From Cristatella mucedo (taxonomy: Eukaryota; Bryozoa; Phylactolaemata; Cristatellidae): a stretch of 64,000 bases of DNA. The DNA is taken from assembly GCA_009760855.2 (NCBI GenBank), contig WPIO01000129.1:660001-724000 (forward strand), in the 5' to 3' direction. The notes under the pieces are model-generated. The model ran no database searches. It worked only from the letters and a program-made list of their open reading frames with translations, and was not told the origin of the DNA. Numbering within the stretch: the first letter of the stretch is position 1; every line of letters starts with the position of its first letter. The position numbers and the translations under genes were made by a program. Positions 1-10,985 of this stretch are shown here, one piece after another.

Positions 1-237
1 TCAGTTTTACAGCAGTGGCATCAATACAACAGTGATTTCTGAGCATGCCATTTCTAAACGAACGGCACTTTCACATTCAGCTAGTTTTGCATCGAAGAAG
101 TTGTACTGTCACCGGTTGGCCTGGCATGTGGTCACTTAAGACCACCGAGGTGGTGCTAATTGCGACTTGTAGGTTAAAAATAGCCAAATATGAATACGAC
201 CCTACGTAATCAATAAAATAGCATTTCCTATAAAAAA

Positions 238-412
238 ATCCTAGCTGATTAAACAGCCTCTTTTTGTATAGCGACAGAAGAGCCTTTTTCGGCTATCAGC
301 ACCGCTTGCAGTGGCGATAAAGAATCGCCCACCGCAGAAATCGAACCCACGACCTCGGGACCGAGGTCGTGAAAGCAACCACCTTACCTAGTGTGCCATC
401 GCGGCTCCAGTC
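238..412 (-). repeat. SINE-B copy, tRNA-derived head
   Basis: Read on the minus strand, this begins with a tRNA-like head containing a B-box-like GGGTTCGATTTC. A core follows with GCGATTCTTTATCGCC, then CTGTCGCTATAC and AATCAGCTAGG. The same order of blocks recurs near 9.7, 11.5, 48.7, 59.5 and 61.1 kb, which defines a dispersed SINE family. The tRNA derivation is inferred from the promoter-like boxes; the parent tRNA is not identified. Confidence 0.6.
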
Positions 413-1861
413 GTTGTGCATGCATTGCCGTTGCACCTCTGCGAATGTAGCTGGTTAGTGCCAGGGAAATTATCTTTCTGGCAACCGATGCTGACACCCC
501 TCGCCTGCTAAATCGAGGAGTGCCAGCGAGTCGCAGAAATTACATGTAAATACTGCATATCTGCAAAGCGTTAATTTATATTAGTGAGCTAAACGCTAAC
601 TGATTCACCTCAAGCGGCACTGAGTGAAGAATCCTGGATCGATAGTTGCCCCTTCCGGCTAGATCAGTTAAAGTATAAGAGTCTAACGACTGTTAGCCTG
701 TCAGAATACCGAGTAAATCGACGAACCACGAACCTGTCGGGTCGGTCATCTGGAATAACGTGCAACGGCCGAAATGAGGTCTCAGCCTGCTAGGGTAAGA
801 CGCTGACTGCATTCGATCGCGAGACATACATGCATTTCGACTGTACTCTTCAGCTGCTGATATTTTTCTTAGAGCTCGCATAGGTGCTTGACACTCATTC
901 GTGCGTGCGGGCGTTCAATTCCAGATTCTTGCGTACGATCTCTTGAAGCAGTGGTGGAGGCAGGGTTTTCAGGTAGGAAGGCAAGCCCTGCCGACTATGA
1001 GTAACGAGTGGATATCGCGTCTTTTATTTGACACTAGAGCTGTGGATGCGTACGTATTGAAAGTAAGTGAGGGTTGCCGTCCCGGCCGTTTCATTCTCGA
1101 CATAAAACAGCATGGTGGATTTGACGTAGTCCGAACCCACCATCGTTACAAGGTCTGTCTAGATGAGTTGAATGACGCTGATTCCACGTTTGGCCTGGGT
1201 GGTAGTTACTGATAGCGTCAGAATAAATCGCAACCGGGTTGTATACTAGGGCCATATCCGGCCAATACTCGACCTGACGCAGCCAGCGTGACTGCAAGAT
1301 TCGGGAAGCGTCCTGAAGTTCTTCAGGGCCGAGTCCGTATCTAAGGATTTCTAGGAAAGTCGTGGTGGAGCTATATACTCGAAAGGATCGGCCCAACGTC
1401 TACTTGTAGAGTTTGGTAGCAAGCTCTGCACGGCTATCTATCGACTTAGAATGCACAGAATGTTGCTGAGGAGAGATGCAAGCAATCAGATAGAGCATTT
1501 CCATCAATTATCCACCATCGTCTTCCTGTCACATCTACAGTTAAATTGTGACTTTAGCTTGTCGATTGCATTTTAGAATAAGTCTACCGGAAGGAAATGC
1601 TCGTCACTATTCTTGTGGTGCTCATATCGATGAAGCTGTAAGGGTCAGATGTACTAGTTCGCGGTCATGTCGGGCGCCTCGATATAATGCTGCTGACAGA
1701 ACCAATAAACATTTGTCACCAGATCGCGTTTCGTAAAGTACCTCCGTCTGTAAATCGGAAAAGTTAAAAGGACTAAGTGGAAGTTACGCTGTAGAGTTTC
1801 CCATAGCGCAGTCAAAGCTTAGTCGACTTTCAATACGCTTACGGTATCGAAAAAACTTAAT
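413..1861. other. Intergenic stretch, no supported gene
   Basis: Two modest open frames overlap on opposite strands (901-1212 plus without an ATG start, 1091-1396 minus, about 100 residues each). Neither has a recognisable domain, and their mutual overlap suggests chance. No tRNA, LINE or SINE block was recognised here. Confidence 0.5.
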
Positions 1862-1955
1862 CTCATGCAAGAAGCAGAAAGCGAGAAACATAGCTAAACT
1901 CGAGAGGGCAGGCGAGGTAGTGAGTAGCACGGAAGTAGCGGCTCCGGCAATTTGT
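1862..1955 (-). repeat. LINE-2f 3' UTR fragment, antisense
   Basis: The segment containing GGCGAGGTAGTGAGTAGCA matches the antisense 3' UTR found at 3960-4040 and 24430-24520. It is a short 5'- and 3'-truncated piece of LINE-2f. The following 1975-2015 stretch carries a small degenerate direct repeat, GCCAGTAGGAAGT. Confidence 0.5.
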
Positions 1956-2248
1956 GCTGAGCGTCGAGGGAGAGAGAGCCAGTAGGAAGTAGGAGCCAGT
2001 AGGAAGTCGGAGCCTCAGCCTTAGCTCAGCGTTAGCTAGCTTTAACGCGTGAGTCTTTAACCGAGTACGGCTCATCGAGTAGCTTCGCTGGTTCGAAAGC
2101 GCCACGCTTCACTACGCCCCAGCGCACGCTCGCTACAGCTAGCTTTACAGCGGTCTCTTGTCTTTCGCTACGAGCTTGCTGCAAAAAATCGACCGCTTGA
2201 ATTGAAGTGCACGCCACACTCAGCTCTCCTTCACGTGTACACGTATAA

Positions 2249-2565
2249 TAATAATAATAATAATAATAATAATTCACTTGATAAAGCGCCCTCAGAGAAC
2301 TTAATCTCTCTCTAGGCGCTTTACATTTGCTGCAAAGTGAAATGCAATTGAATGGTAAGTAAAATCATGCTTAAAAACAAACAAAATGAATAATATGGTC
2401 AGGGGTGACACGCACAGGGTCAGCATGCAAATGTGGTTAGTGGCAGCATGCACGGTGTCAGCACGCATAAGCACATCAAGGACGAATCACAGGGACCTAC
2501 TAAATGCTGTCCTAAATAGGTGTGTTTTTAGGTTCCTTTTAAACGATGTTGTGCCGCTCGAGCTC
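2249..2565 (-). mobile_element. LINE-1f 3' end with (ATT)n tail
   Basis: This is a 5'-truncated copy on the minus strand. It consists of an AAT microsatellite tail, the conserved terminal stem-loop (AAGCGCCT...AGGGCGCTT on the sense strand), the 3' UTR, and the last codons of the second open frame (sense-strand ending FKRNLKTHLFRTAF). The same 3' end occurs about a dozen times in the window. The element is dead because only the terminal ~300 bases are present. Confidence 0.8.
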
Positions 2566-3596
2566 GCGAGAGTTCTCGTGCAGTCCACTGAGATCGATTT
2601 TTCGGGGTTCGGCGTTGGCGTGGACCGCTGAAGTGGATTGCAGTCAAGTGCATGAGAACGTGCGCGCGAAAAGACGTGAAATTGTGTGGATAAACTTGAG
2701 AGGTATCTTAGAATAATATGCAAAGCAATTTTTCGCAGCCAATTTCGGGTAGATTTTCGGTGGACTCGAGCGGATCACGTTGGGTTTCGGTAGTTTTTGC
2801 TATTGCAGTGTTTTTACAGCTCATCTTCGCAATAAAGTGCGAGCGAAATTCTATGAAACTTGGAGTTATAACGAATAAGAAGTTCTAATACATTCGCTCG
2901 AAATTTGAGCTTCTTGCCACATATTTCCGGTTCATTTATGCTTTACGAAAGTGAATTTCGGTAATTCGTCAGCCCACATATCCGCAGGTCGACCTCGTGT
3001 TCGCAAATTCTAAACACACCCACTTTCACGACTACCTTTAAATGGTAAAGCGCCTGGAGTAACTCGCTAAAGTCAAGTGCCCCCTCTATAAGCCCATGGC
3101 GCACGAAAGGGCTCCTGCCGTTAGGTGTGAACGGATTTTCAGAGCGTACCTTAGTACCTAAGCCCCGCCCTTTCCACCAGCCCCGCCCCTTCGGGCCAGC
3201 CCATCCTTCTCTCCGACCTCGGTCGCGTTACTTTCATTCGGTTTTAAATGCGAGACTTTTCTATCACATTTGTTATACTAATATTATAAAACGAAGTTTT
3301 AAATACGTATTCTGCGACATTAAACACTGCACATATTGTTTGCTGTCATGCTATATGGTACGTTTCGTCAGGTCGCGGAAGGTATTCGCCATTTCAGGCG
3401 TGCTCTCACGCCAATGCTTCTCATCTTGACGAGGTCGTGCAATGGCTCCGGGCAGTAGCCTCGCTACCAAAGAAGAGAAGGTACGGCTAGCTCATGGTTC
3501 GCACAGCCAGCGGTTTTGAACGGCAGGGAGGGCTGGCCTTTCTTCTCCGCATGGGCTTAGCCCCATAGTCTTCTTGAGCTGCTTACGAAGCTGCCG
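2566..3596. other. Intergenic stretch, no supported gene
   Basis: No coding frame with a recognisable domain was found. A plus-strand open frame at 3127-3429 is short, lacks an ATG start and is of low complexity. Nothing else was recognised. Confidence 0.5.
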
Positions 3597-3650
3597 AGCT
3601 GGTTTGGTCCAGCGGTTAAGTGCAGACGGTACAGTATAGGTACTTACAGA
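3597..3650 (+). repeat. SINE-A head fragment
   Basis: GAGCTGGTTTGGTCCAGCGG followed by TTAAG matches the tRNA-like A-box region of SINE-A seen complete at 25660. The sequence diverges afterwards, so only the 5' head is recognisable. Confidence 0.45.
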
Positions 3651-3819
3651 GCCAATTCTGAGAGCAGCAGTCTGAGATGTTAATTTTTTTTAAATTTTTG
3701 TGTGGGGGAGAGTGTCCAGTCGAGTGTCTTGCATTTTTGAGCGGTTTGCCATTATTCTACAATGAGTATTTTATCTTCTGAAAAATGTGGAGCTGCCTCT
3801 TACCAGCAGTGCCGTGTAA

Positions 3820-4380
3820 TGTAATGTATCTCCGTCAGTAACTCCACAAAGTCATAAAGACCATGTGGGTGTTACGCAGGAGAGCTTTGTATAGCGCACT
3901 CACAGCCTAAGCTGCTTTCGTTACGCATTCGGTAGCCAACAGACTTCGTCTCACGCAACAAAGAGAGAGTGGGAAGCATAGCAGAGTTAGGAGAGCAGTT
4001 GAGGTAGTGAGTAGCATAGAAGTAGCAGTTCAGGACCGCTGAAAAAGATGTGCCTTATTCGGCAGTTGGAGAGTAGATGTCGTTGCGTAAGAATTGTGGA
4101 AGCGAGTTCCACAGTCTAGGACCTGCAAAGCTAAAGCTTCTGTCGCCAACTGTCTGTAAGCGGAGGAATGGGACAGCTAATTTATTGTCCACACAGGACC
4201 TGAGGGCGCGAACAGGCTGAAACTGATGCAGCAGTTCAGCTAGGTAGGAAGGAGCCAAGCCGTGGCGGGCCTTGTGGATCAGCGTAAGAACTTTGCTCTG
4301 TATCCTTTGCTCAACCGGCAACCATTCTAGCTCTTTCAGCAAAGGAGCCATACGTGACCTTAGACTTTTAAAGGTCATAA
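3820..4380 (-). mobile_element. LINE-2f 3' portion: RT C-terminus and 3' UTR
   Basis: The minus-strand frame 4055-4378 (107 codons) matches the C-terminal part of the LINE-2f polyprotein at 43940-44240 almost residue for residue (LPVEQRIQSKVLTL, RALRSCVDNKLAVPF, LWNSLPQFLRND). It is followed by the shared 3' UTR, which ends near GAGATACATTACATTACA. The copy is 5'-truncated and lacks the catalytic RT core. Confidence 0.8.
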
Positions 4381-4794
4381 GAAGGTCAAAACAGCAGCTA
4401 TATCACATCAAACGATAGCTAATGCTACCAGTGTTCTTCGTGCCAATTTTTATGCCAATCAGTTTACTTGTCTTCGTACAATATTTTATAAATGTGCTTT
4501 TGGATGGGACAACTCCCCCAATTGGCGGCCATTTTGGGGGATAACTCCTACTACTGGCCGACTTACCCACTTAAGCTTTCCGATTTCTGCATCGCACTAG
4601 GTTTGCCAATACTAGCATGTTGATTTTATTATTATCTAATTAAGGAATGCAGTTGAACTACGAATGAAGCCGAAGCTGACACATCAATGGTTTGGCTGGA
4701 GCTGCAAGCTGAGTACCAGCTCGTTTGATATCCCTAGCATTTTCTCAAACCACACAGCATGTTCTCCCTCAAGCCTTACTGTGAATCGCTTACG

Positions 4795-4862
4795 TAGTAA
4801 TAATACACTTGATATAGCGCCCTCGGAGAAACCAATCCCTTTCTAGGCACTTTGCATTTGCT
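4795..4862 (-). repeat. LINE-1f tail fragment
   Basis: An AAT tract, CACTTGATATAGCGCCCTC and TTTCTAGGCACTTTGCATTTG reproduce the antisense terminal stem-loop of LINE-1f. The copy is severely 5'-truncated. Confidence 0.65.
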
Positions 4863-5624
4863 AATATCCATGTCATAGGCATAAAGATACCGGAAAATCT
4901 ATAGAGCTCATATTTGCCTTAACATAGCAACTAAACGCCAGACCTTGCCTTTTGTGTACATCCACGGCATCTGTCAATCTTACAAGGCTCCGTGAGTTTT
5001 CAAGACCCGGTAACAGCTACAAGCTATTCGTCTTTAGGCCGTGCTACGGATTTTGAACTAAAAAAACCAACAAGCTATTGGAATCCTAAGATCAGGAAAG
5101 GTATTAATAAAATATGCTAAGCTCATACTTCCTAAACCGTAGGGAAAGCCAGATTTGCAGAAGCATGCCTTGAGAATCTTGCAATGGTCTCGTCAGCCAG
5201 CCTACAGCATGACTTGTATTACGTCGTAAGCCAAGGCGCTTAGAACAGTCAGGTGGATGTGTTGCACTTTGCGAGCCTCAGCCCAAATACAAGTAACCAC
5301 TTAGCAGCATTCTTACTAGCTATGATTGGCTTGCCGGTTGATGTCCTACGGCAGTACAGCAGCAGCTGCTGATCCATAAATGGTTAGTTGGAAGCTCGAA
5401 GCACCTGTCCAGCATTCTCGAGCCTTGCTGTTGAGAGCTAACACTTGGGATGAAGCCGGGGGTTATGGAGATGCAAGCTGAGTACCTGCTCTCTTGGCAT
5501 TCTTAGCATTCTCCCTAACCACTCAGCAGGTCCTCCCTCAAGCCTTACTCTGCTGCTAAACTCCTCTTCCGATCTGTCATCATTGGTAGACGGCTACACA
5601 ATGACACTAATTGACATAATAAAA
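4863..5624. other. Intergenic stretch, nothing recognised
   Basis: No frame longer than about 60 codons and no repeat family shared with the rest of the window was recognised. Confidence 0.4.
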
Positions 5625-5690
5625 ATAATAGTAATAATGCACTTAATAAAGTGCCCTCAGAGAACTCAATCTCTCTCTAGGCGCTAAAAA
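5625..5690 (-). repeat. LINE-1f tail fragment
   Basis: An antisense terminal stem-loop (TAAAGTGCCCTCAGAGAAC, CTCTCTAGGCGCT) sits next to an AAT-like tract. It lies immediately before an independent sense-oriented LINE-1f copy. Confidence 0.65.
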
Positions 5691-5699
5691 TGCTCGACA

Positions 5700-6805
5700 A
5701 ATTGGCACTTCTGGTTGAGCACACTCATGGTCAATGCTCAGACAGCCTATGGTTTCCCACAAAACATTGAGCTAGCTAGGTCTACTAAGCACAAGCTTGG
5801 AAAAGCATTCGAAAGATCGGGACTGACTGTTCATCGGCTGGCGTACGAGGACTACTGCAGATCGATCCTTGTAAAGGCCAAATCTAGCTTTTATAGAAAC
5901 ACCGTTGAATCACAGATGCACAATACAAAAATGCTGGTGTAGACGATCAACTATCTCCATAACTGCTCCCAATTTAGCTCCTTGCCTAGTGAGCCCTGGC
6001 GATGATCTAGCTGATGGCTTCTCTAGCTCTTTGTCCACAAGACAGACAAAATCAGGGAGTCCATCCCTAAGATGGCAGCATACCCCCTGGAATCATGTCG
6101 CTCACTTCCATACAGCAACTTAATGTCTACGTTCAAGGAGGTCACTAGTGACCACGTCCAGAAGTTCATGTCCCAATAAAAAAGGCAACTAGCCATCTGG
6201 ACCCAATTCCTACTGTCCTGCTTCTACGAGTCATCTGCTGCTGCCATGCACAACATCATAAATACGTCATTAGCCTCGGGTCATGTCCCAGACCTTTACA
6301 AAATGCTGTAGTCAGGCCTCTTTATGAAAAAGCAACACTAGACCGAGTGAACCTGAGCAGCTTCGGCCCAGTCTCCCATCTACAGTTTCTACCAAGGACG
6401 CTGTAACGAGTTGTGACAGATCAGCTGAACTCATATTTTGAAACTTCTAACCGTGCTAGTAAGTTCATTTCTGGTTTTAGAGCTAATCACTACAGAGCCA
6501 GCATGGCTTCGGGTGTATAACGACCTACTTAGGAATGGAGGTCGTCGTACACCCGAAGGTCGAGTATTTCTGCTTTTTTTCCTTAATCTTTTGACAGCTT
6601 TTGATACTATCAATCACCAAGTCCTTTCTGAGTGCCACTCATCTCGCCTGGGCATCACTGGTACTGCATTGCAATGGTTCAGGTCCGAGCTCAGTGCTAG
6701 ACTATAAAGTATTGGTGTGAATGGACAAAAATCATCAGGAGAACCTATGACATATGGGGTGCCTCCGGGATCAGTACTTGGTCCATCTCTTTACAGTTCA
6801 TTGAG
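5700..6805 (+). pseudogene. LINE-1f reverse transcriptase, 5' half, decayed
   Basis: This is a sense-oriented, heavily frameshifted LINE-1f ORF2 fragment. Recognisable pieces in order are: the pre-RT linker (YGFPQNIELARSTKHKLG region, 5715-5940); a remnant of the finger region (LDPIPTVLL near 6205); an RT-like ATAFDTINHQVL equivalent (LLTAFDTINHQV near 6590); ITGTALQWFRS; and GVPPGSVLGPSLY near 6760. Other copies (for example 19783-20256) read GSVLGPVLF followed by YADDTQLYL; here the frame breaks off right after the GSVLGP motif, and the catalytic YADD block is absent. The rest of the element continues inverted in the next segment. It cannot encode an active enzyme. Confidence 0.8.
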
Positions 6806-7440
6806 TTTATTAAGTGAGTTCCAGGCTTTGGGAACATGCCAACTAAAGGCAGGGTCTCCAACGGATTTGAAGTTTGTGGGAGACTTAAGTAAACAAATAG
6901 ATTCCGAAAAGCTGGTGGTGGTATGCTCAGCCTGTTGGAGGCAGACCTGATAGGTTGGCTGGAGCCAAAGAATGAAAGGACCTAAAAGTGGATGACAGAA
7001 CCTTGAAGTCGATGCACTGCTTGACTACTGGTGAGTTGAAGAAGTCAAGACTGGATGTGACAAATGCATTGACCAATTTAGATGTGGTATCCACGTTTAA
7101 ACAAGCACGAATTTTAGTTATGTTATTTTGCTGGAAGTAGGCAGAATTGACTCTGAAGCTGATGCGGTCGCTTAACGAAAGGACAATCTGGAACATGACC
7201 CCAGCCTTCGTTCAGATGCAACAGCAGAAATGTTTGTAGAGCTGATTGTGAGCGTTAATTAGCCTTTCCTATTTCTGAATCACACATGGTTTGTAAAAAG
7301 TAGTAGGTTGGTTTTGCCATCATTCAATTTAAGTAGGTTTGCTGCTATCCATATGCAGATGTCATCAATACATGCAGCAAGGGAGTTAACAGAGTTCGGC
7401 TTGCTGAAGGGCTGCGAGGGATCAAGTTCCGAAAGTCATT
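6806..7440 (-). pseudogene. LINE-1f ORF2 3' half, inverted
   Basis: On the minus strand the order is DPSQPFSKPNSVNSLAA, then IAANLLKLNDGKTN, then VNSAYFQQNNITKIRACL and SSLDF, ending near PKAWNS. These are the residues that normally follow the RT catalytic block in LINE-1f. The segment is joined directly to the sense-oriented RT half at about 6805, so the downstream half of the element lies inverted. The 3' UTR and tail are missing. Multiple frameshifts and small deletions show that it is old. Confidence 0.75.
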
Positions 7441-7643
7441 TGCATTCGAAAGTCATTTGCATGCTTGAGCTTAGAAGTGCCTTAACATTATTTTTAAGTT
7501 CTCAGAGAAAAGTGCCCTTGTGTATGCTAAATTTTTATTCATGATGCAAATAATTACCCAGTTAAAGTTTGACATATAACAAACAGTAGGCGAAAGAGAG
7601 CCAATATTCGACATTCCAAATTCAAATATTTATTGAAAACACT

Positions 7644-7922
7644 TTACAGTAAGCCTCTGTTAAAATCCTTTATTTCTGAAAAGAGCTTTAACGGCCGTGA
7701 GCAAGACAGTTCCTGGCCCTTACGGTAGAGCATACGTGCTGTAGCATAACAAGAGTCAATGTCGCTTACATTCTCCAGAATAGTAAGTTTGAAGGTGATT
7801 TCAGGTGATGGAATGCCACAACGGTCCAAGTGCAGCTGAATATGAATTTAGTCCATGCAGGCAGCAATTGACTTATTGTTGAAGGCGATCCGGAATTTAT
7901 GGATTCTTCGATCGTCGCACCT
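7644..7922 (-). pseudogene. Unidentified coding remnant, one in-frame stop
   Basis: On the minus strand a frame runs from a splice-acceptor-like TTACTTGCAG at about 7922 to a stop at 7644. Its only interruption is a TAA at 7848-7850. The residues have ordinary protein composition with alternating hydrophobics (KFRIAFNNKSIAAC before the stop; CGIPSPEITFKLTILENV after it). I do not recognise the family. It could be a terminal exon of a decayed gene, a transposon fragment, or chance. The 61-codon part after the stop is the more convincing. Confidence 0.25.
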
Positions 7923-8188
7923 GCAAGTAAACGTTCAAACTTTGGTAAGTCTAGTCTTGGTACATAGCAGCAGCACTGTCTGACAAGCTTTCAATGAGCA
8001 TTACACTTCAATGTATCATAAAACGATTGGTTAAATCAGCCTGAATGCAAAGTAATAGTGAAATAAGTTATTCTTTTATTGGAAAGGGAACAAGTAAAAC
8101 CTCACGTCGGACGCCCGCCCGAGGTCACTTCGCCCAAATCGCTCTCACCTAAACGCTGCTGCAGAGAAGCTCATGTTTTGCCGGACGC

Positions 8189-8212
8189 TTTCTCTCTCTC
8201 TCTCTCTCTCTC
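8189..8212 (+). repeat. (TC)n microsatellite
   Basis: About twelve TC dinucleotides, directly followed by CGCTGCAG. Confidence 0.9.
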
Positions 8213-8219
8213 GCTGCAG

Positions 8220-8336
8220 ATGTCGCCCCCGGCGCCGCCGCCGAGCAGCAGCGCCAATGGCTGCTTGCAACACTCCACTTCCTGTCTGAAATCCGAGTGG
8301 CCGCGAGCATTACGGTATATGGCGAACAATGCCTAG
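8220..8336 (+). CDS. Possible small exon after a (TC)n acceptor tract
   Basis: A (TC)12 run followed by CGCTGCAG makes a strong-looking splice acceptor. The next base starts an ATG frame of 38 codons, rich in Pro and Ser at its beginning (MSPPAPPPSSS), ending at a TAG at 8334-8336. The GC content is higher than in the surroundings. The frame also stays open upstream through the TC run, which needs no coding explanation. No homology is recognised. A spurious open frame in GC-rich DNA is the main alternative. Confidence 0.2.
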   Translation: MSPPAPPPSSSANGCLQHSTSCLKSEWPRALRYMANNA

Positions 8337-8586
8337 CTTTTCAGAATGCTGCTGGAAATAAAGACAATCTAAATTTACATATAAAATATTATAAATATAG
8401 TTTCATGCACAACCACCTCGTTTTGGAGCTGAACTGTACTGTGTGTAAAAAGTTGGTACAACTATTAGTGGCTGCCAAAATGAGTCTATTTGTGCCGATA
8501 CAGAAATTGTAGGCAGCTGCATGGAGGCCTCGTTTCGAAGATCTTGCTGCACGTCCGGCGGCAAATACACTGTCTCGATTGCCGAT

Positions 8587-9069
8587 TTAAAACAGGAGCC
8601 TGGTGAATCTGCAATCAATTAATGGAATATCGCTAAAGGTAATACGTGCAAAATCTGGTTTCATTTGCTTATAGTAGAAAAAGTCTACCGATATGCCAGG
8701 CGACCTGAGTACATTCCGAAAGCATGCACTCTGGGCGAAGCTTGCACGGCAGCATCGAGCTGGCTCATAGATCGGCCGGAGTCTTCTGCCCGACGCCGAT
8801 GCGGGGGAGAGGGTCGCGAAGAGTAGACAGAGTGATATCACCAGCCACCACCGTCGCTCTTGGGCGCATGCAAAGCACGTCGACTCTCCATTTCCCAGCG
8901 CCGGCAAAGCAGCCGCCTTTGCCGGCTCTCTGACCCAGCCGTCGGGTCGTCTAGCTGCGTCCGGATGCTGGATGGCTGAGAGCCTCCCGTTTGCAGGCTC
9001 ATATTCTACAGGCTGGTCACGTCCTTCGCTTTCCTTTGGACGGACACGGCGCCTGACCACGGCAGACAT
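8587..9069 (-). CDS. Hypothetical 160-residue open frame
   Basis: This is a minus-strand ATG frame with no recognised domain. It is Arg/Ala-rich at the N-terminus and has one hydrophobic stretch about residues 75-92 (WWLVISLCLLFATLSPASA) that resembles a signal anchor followed by a cleavage-like ASA motif. The position is wrong for a signal peptide unless translation starts internally, and no internal Met precedes it. Other frames across the same GC-rich block are also open. It may be a decayed exon or chance. Confidence 0.15.
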   Translation of the reverse strand: MSAVVRRRVRPKESEGRDQPVEYEPANGRLSAIQHPDAARRPDGWVREPAKAAALPALGNGESTCFACAQERRWWLVISLCLLFATLSPASASGRRLRPIYEPARCCRASFAQSACFRNVLRSPGISVDFFYYKQMKPDFARITFSDIPLIDCRFTRLLF

Positions 9070-9504
9070 AAGGTTGCAATTTAAGGGAAAGCCAGCAACC
9101 TATGGCTGTGCATGAACCAGGCTGGGGAGCTATACGGAAGGCATGCGGCTGCCTCAGGCAGGCAGGCACCAGGGCTAGGCTCAGAAGGTGTGAGGCCGTC
9201 GGTGGCACTGGAGGCTGGGATAGCTACCCACAACTAACGCAGCTTCCAGGTCTAAAAGACTGAGTGCCGATTGTCGAAAAAGTGCTCGCCAACTACTGCC
9301 ACGCCTACTACAGCTCCAATTATCCACTTGTAGACGGCGAACGGCACGAGCCGCTAGTACGTGGCCATTGGCAACGATGGCCGCTCGGCCCAGACTCAGG
9401 GTGGCGGCACCAGATGTCGCATTTTCTGCCACGATCCGTCAGCCAAGCGATGGCTGTGAAAGTGGTGTTTCGGAGGGGGCGGGGCGGTGGCTGCACGTCT
9501 GCCC

Positions 9505-9622
9505 GTAATGTATACATACTATTCCAAAATGACTTGCTGTTACATCAATGCCTTTCCTCCACTGTTAAGTCGGCCTATTTTCAGTTGAGGAACAACGCCA
9601 AAATCAGGGTCTGCACAGATGA
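9505..9622 (+). mobile_element. LINE-1f internal fragment
   Basis: The plus frame reads LFQNDLLL then TVKSAYFQLRNNAKIRVC, which matches the region downstream of the RT core in other LINE-1f copies (IFQSDLSL, VKSAYFQLHNIAKIRAC). The fragment abuts the start of the tandem segmental duplication. Confidence 0.65.
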
Positions 9623-9689
9623 GAGTAAGGCAGGCGGAAAATTTAACGTATTAATTACATAGCTGAAATTCACGCGAGTCTGAACTTCA

Positions 9690-9860
9690 AGCCTAGGGTC
9701 ATGATAGCCCAGGAGGCAAGGTGAGTGCCCTTCACGACTGAAGTCGTGATTTCGCATACTAGAGTTGGGCGATTCTTTATTGCCAACTGCAAGCAGTGGT
9801 GATATCCGTTAATTTTCTCCTGCCGCTACACACATGAGGGTGCTAGATCAGCGAATATTA
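9690..9860 (+). repeat. SINE-B copy inside duplication copy 1
   Basis: The head GGTCATGATAGCCCAGGAGG is A-box-like and is followed by CGACTGAAGTCGTGATTTCG in the B-box region. The core reads GCGATTCTTTATTGCCAAC, then CTCCTGCCGCTACACAC and AGATCAGCG. It is shared with duplication copy 2, so it inserted before the duplication. Confidence 0.6.
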
Positions 9861-10741
9861 CTTTGTATAGGTGCGATGCTATTGTGGGGGCCCGGGCGCT
9901 CTCGGAAACGAAAAGAGATTATAGAGTCCCCCTGTCCGAACTAACTCGCATTTGTTTTGCTGCACAGGTACATGATTAAGTAAAAAAGCTACCGGGCATA
10001 TGATGACCTGCACAGCAAAGTGCATAGAGCCAAAATCAATTTTTTTAGAATCGTGTAAAATAGGCAGAAGTGATCTTACATTTTGAATTTTATTTCGATA
10101 CGTTTTAGCTGAGTTACGGATTTTATGAGGAAAAAGTGCTTGGGTTATAAAGCTGTATACAAGTCACAAGAATCGAATCAACAACACACACATAGATCTA
10201 CCAAGGTTTGACAATTCAGTATACAAATCTCGTATGATGCCGAGATTTAAGTATCCTCCTGAATTAATGAACAGGAATAGTTTCGAAAAAAAATAAAACT
10301 AACGATTACAGGACCTCATTAAAACTGACATGGTTGTGCTATCAGAGCGATTAATTATATACTGAGCAATACACTAAATTGAAATACCTTCTAGCTCACT
10401 TGGTAGTTGTGCATTTTAAGGTTGTGGGTTGCTTCATTCAATAAAGTACCACCAATCATTGAGAGTTTATATTACTAATAAAATCATATATATTTGAACA
10501 GTACCAACAGGAGAATGCCTCCGATGGGTAGCGGCTCGATTATTGATTAAGTATGCATCTGAAGACGACGGTCGCATGGCTCGGCGGGCAAGCGCATGGA
10601 GGCATGCTGTGAGTGGTACTGACTGTCACATTAAAACTTACTTATTAAAACTGATCAAGTTTTCACCTACCAAATCGGAGCTCAATGAAGAGAGAAAAGA
10701 AACTTTGCACGAATCAGCACGTCTTCCCAATAAAAGCCATG

Positions 10742-10985
10742 CACTATTGGTCATATTAATAATAAAAATAATAATTCATTTATATTGTACCCTAAGAGAA
10801 CTTAATCTCTATTCAGGTGCTTCACATATGCCTCTTGGCTCCAGCCCACGACCTCAGCAAGACTTTGATCGGGGCGAGCACCTTGACCACTGGACCAAAC
10901 CAGCTCGGCATATTGATATAGATGTACCTCATCTCGGCCATCACGAGTGAGATGACTGGTGACAGCTGTCCGGACGACGGCTACA
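10742..10985 (-). repeat. SINE-A copy present only in duplication copy 1
   Basis: On the minus strand: a tRNA-like head (GAGCTGGTTTGGTCCAGTGG, then GAGGTCGTGGGCTGGAGCC), the tail stem-loop (GAATAGAGATTAAGTTCTC), and an ATT-rich end. The corresponding site in copy 2 (about 12530) runs straight from GCACGTCTTC to AGGAATTTCTGCAG, with about 250 bases fewer. Either the element inserted after the duplication, or copy 2 lost it. Confidence 0.7.

Noticed and set aside
300-412. Possible genuine tRNA gene, since a B-box-like GGGTTCGATTTC is present
   Set aside because: No cloverleaf with matched acceptor stem could be made, and the sequence continues into the SINE-B core that recurs elsewhere.
901-1396. 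Two opposite overlapping ~100-codon frames as genes
   Set aside because: No domain, no splice context, no conserved partner in the window; the plus frame lacks an ATG start. A short NEWISR/NEWVSR resemblance between 1003 and 22297 was too short to use.
5700-7440. Twin-priming 5' inversion as the cause of the sense/antisense LINE-1f
   Set aside because: Twin priming would place the inverted 5' part upstream of an intact 3' end with its tail; here the 3' half is the inverted one and the tail is missing.
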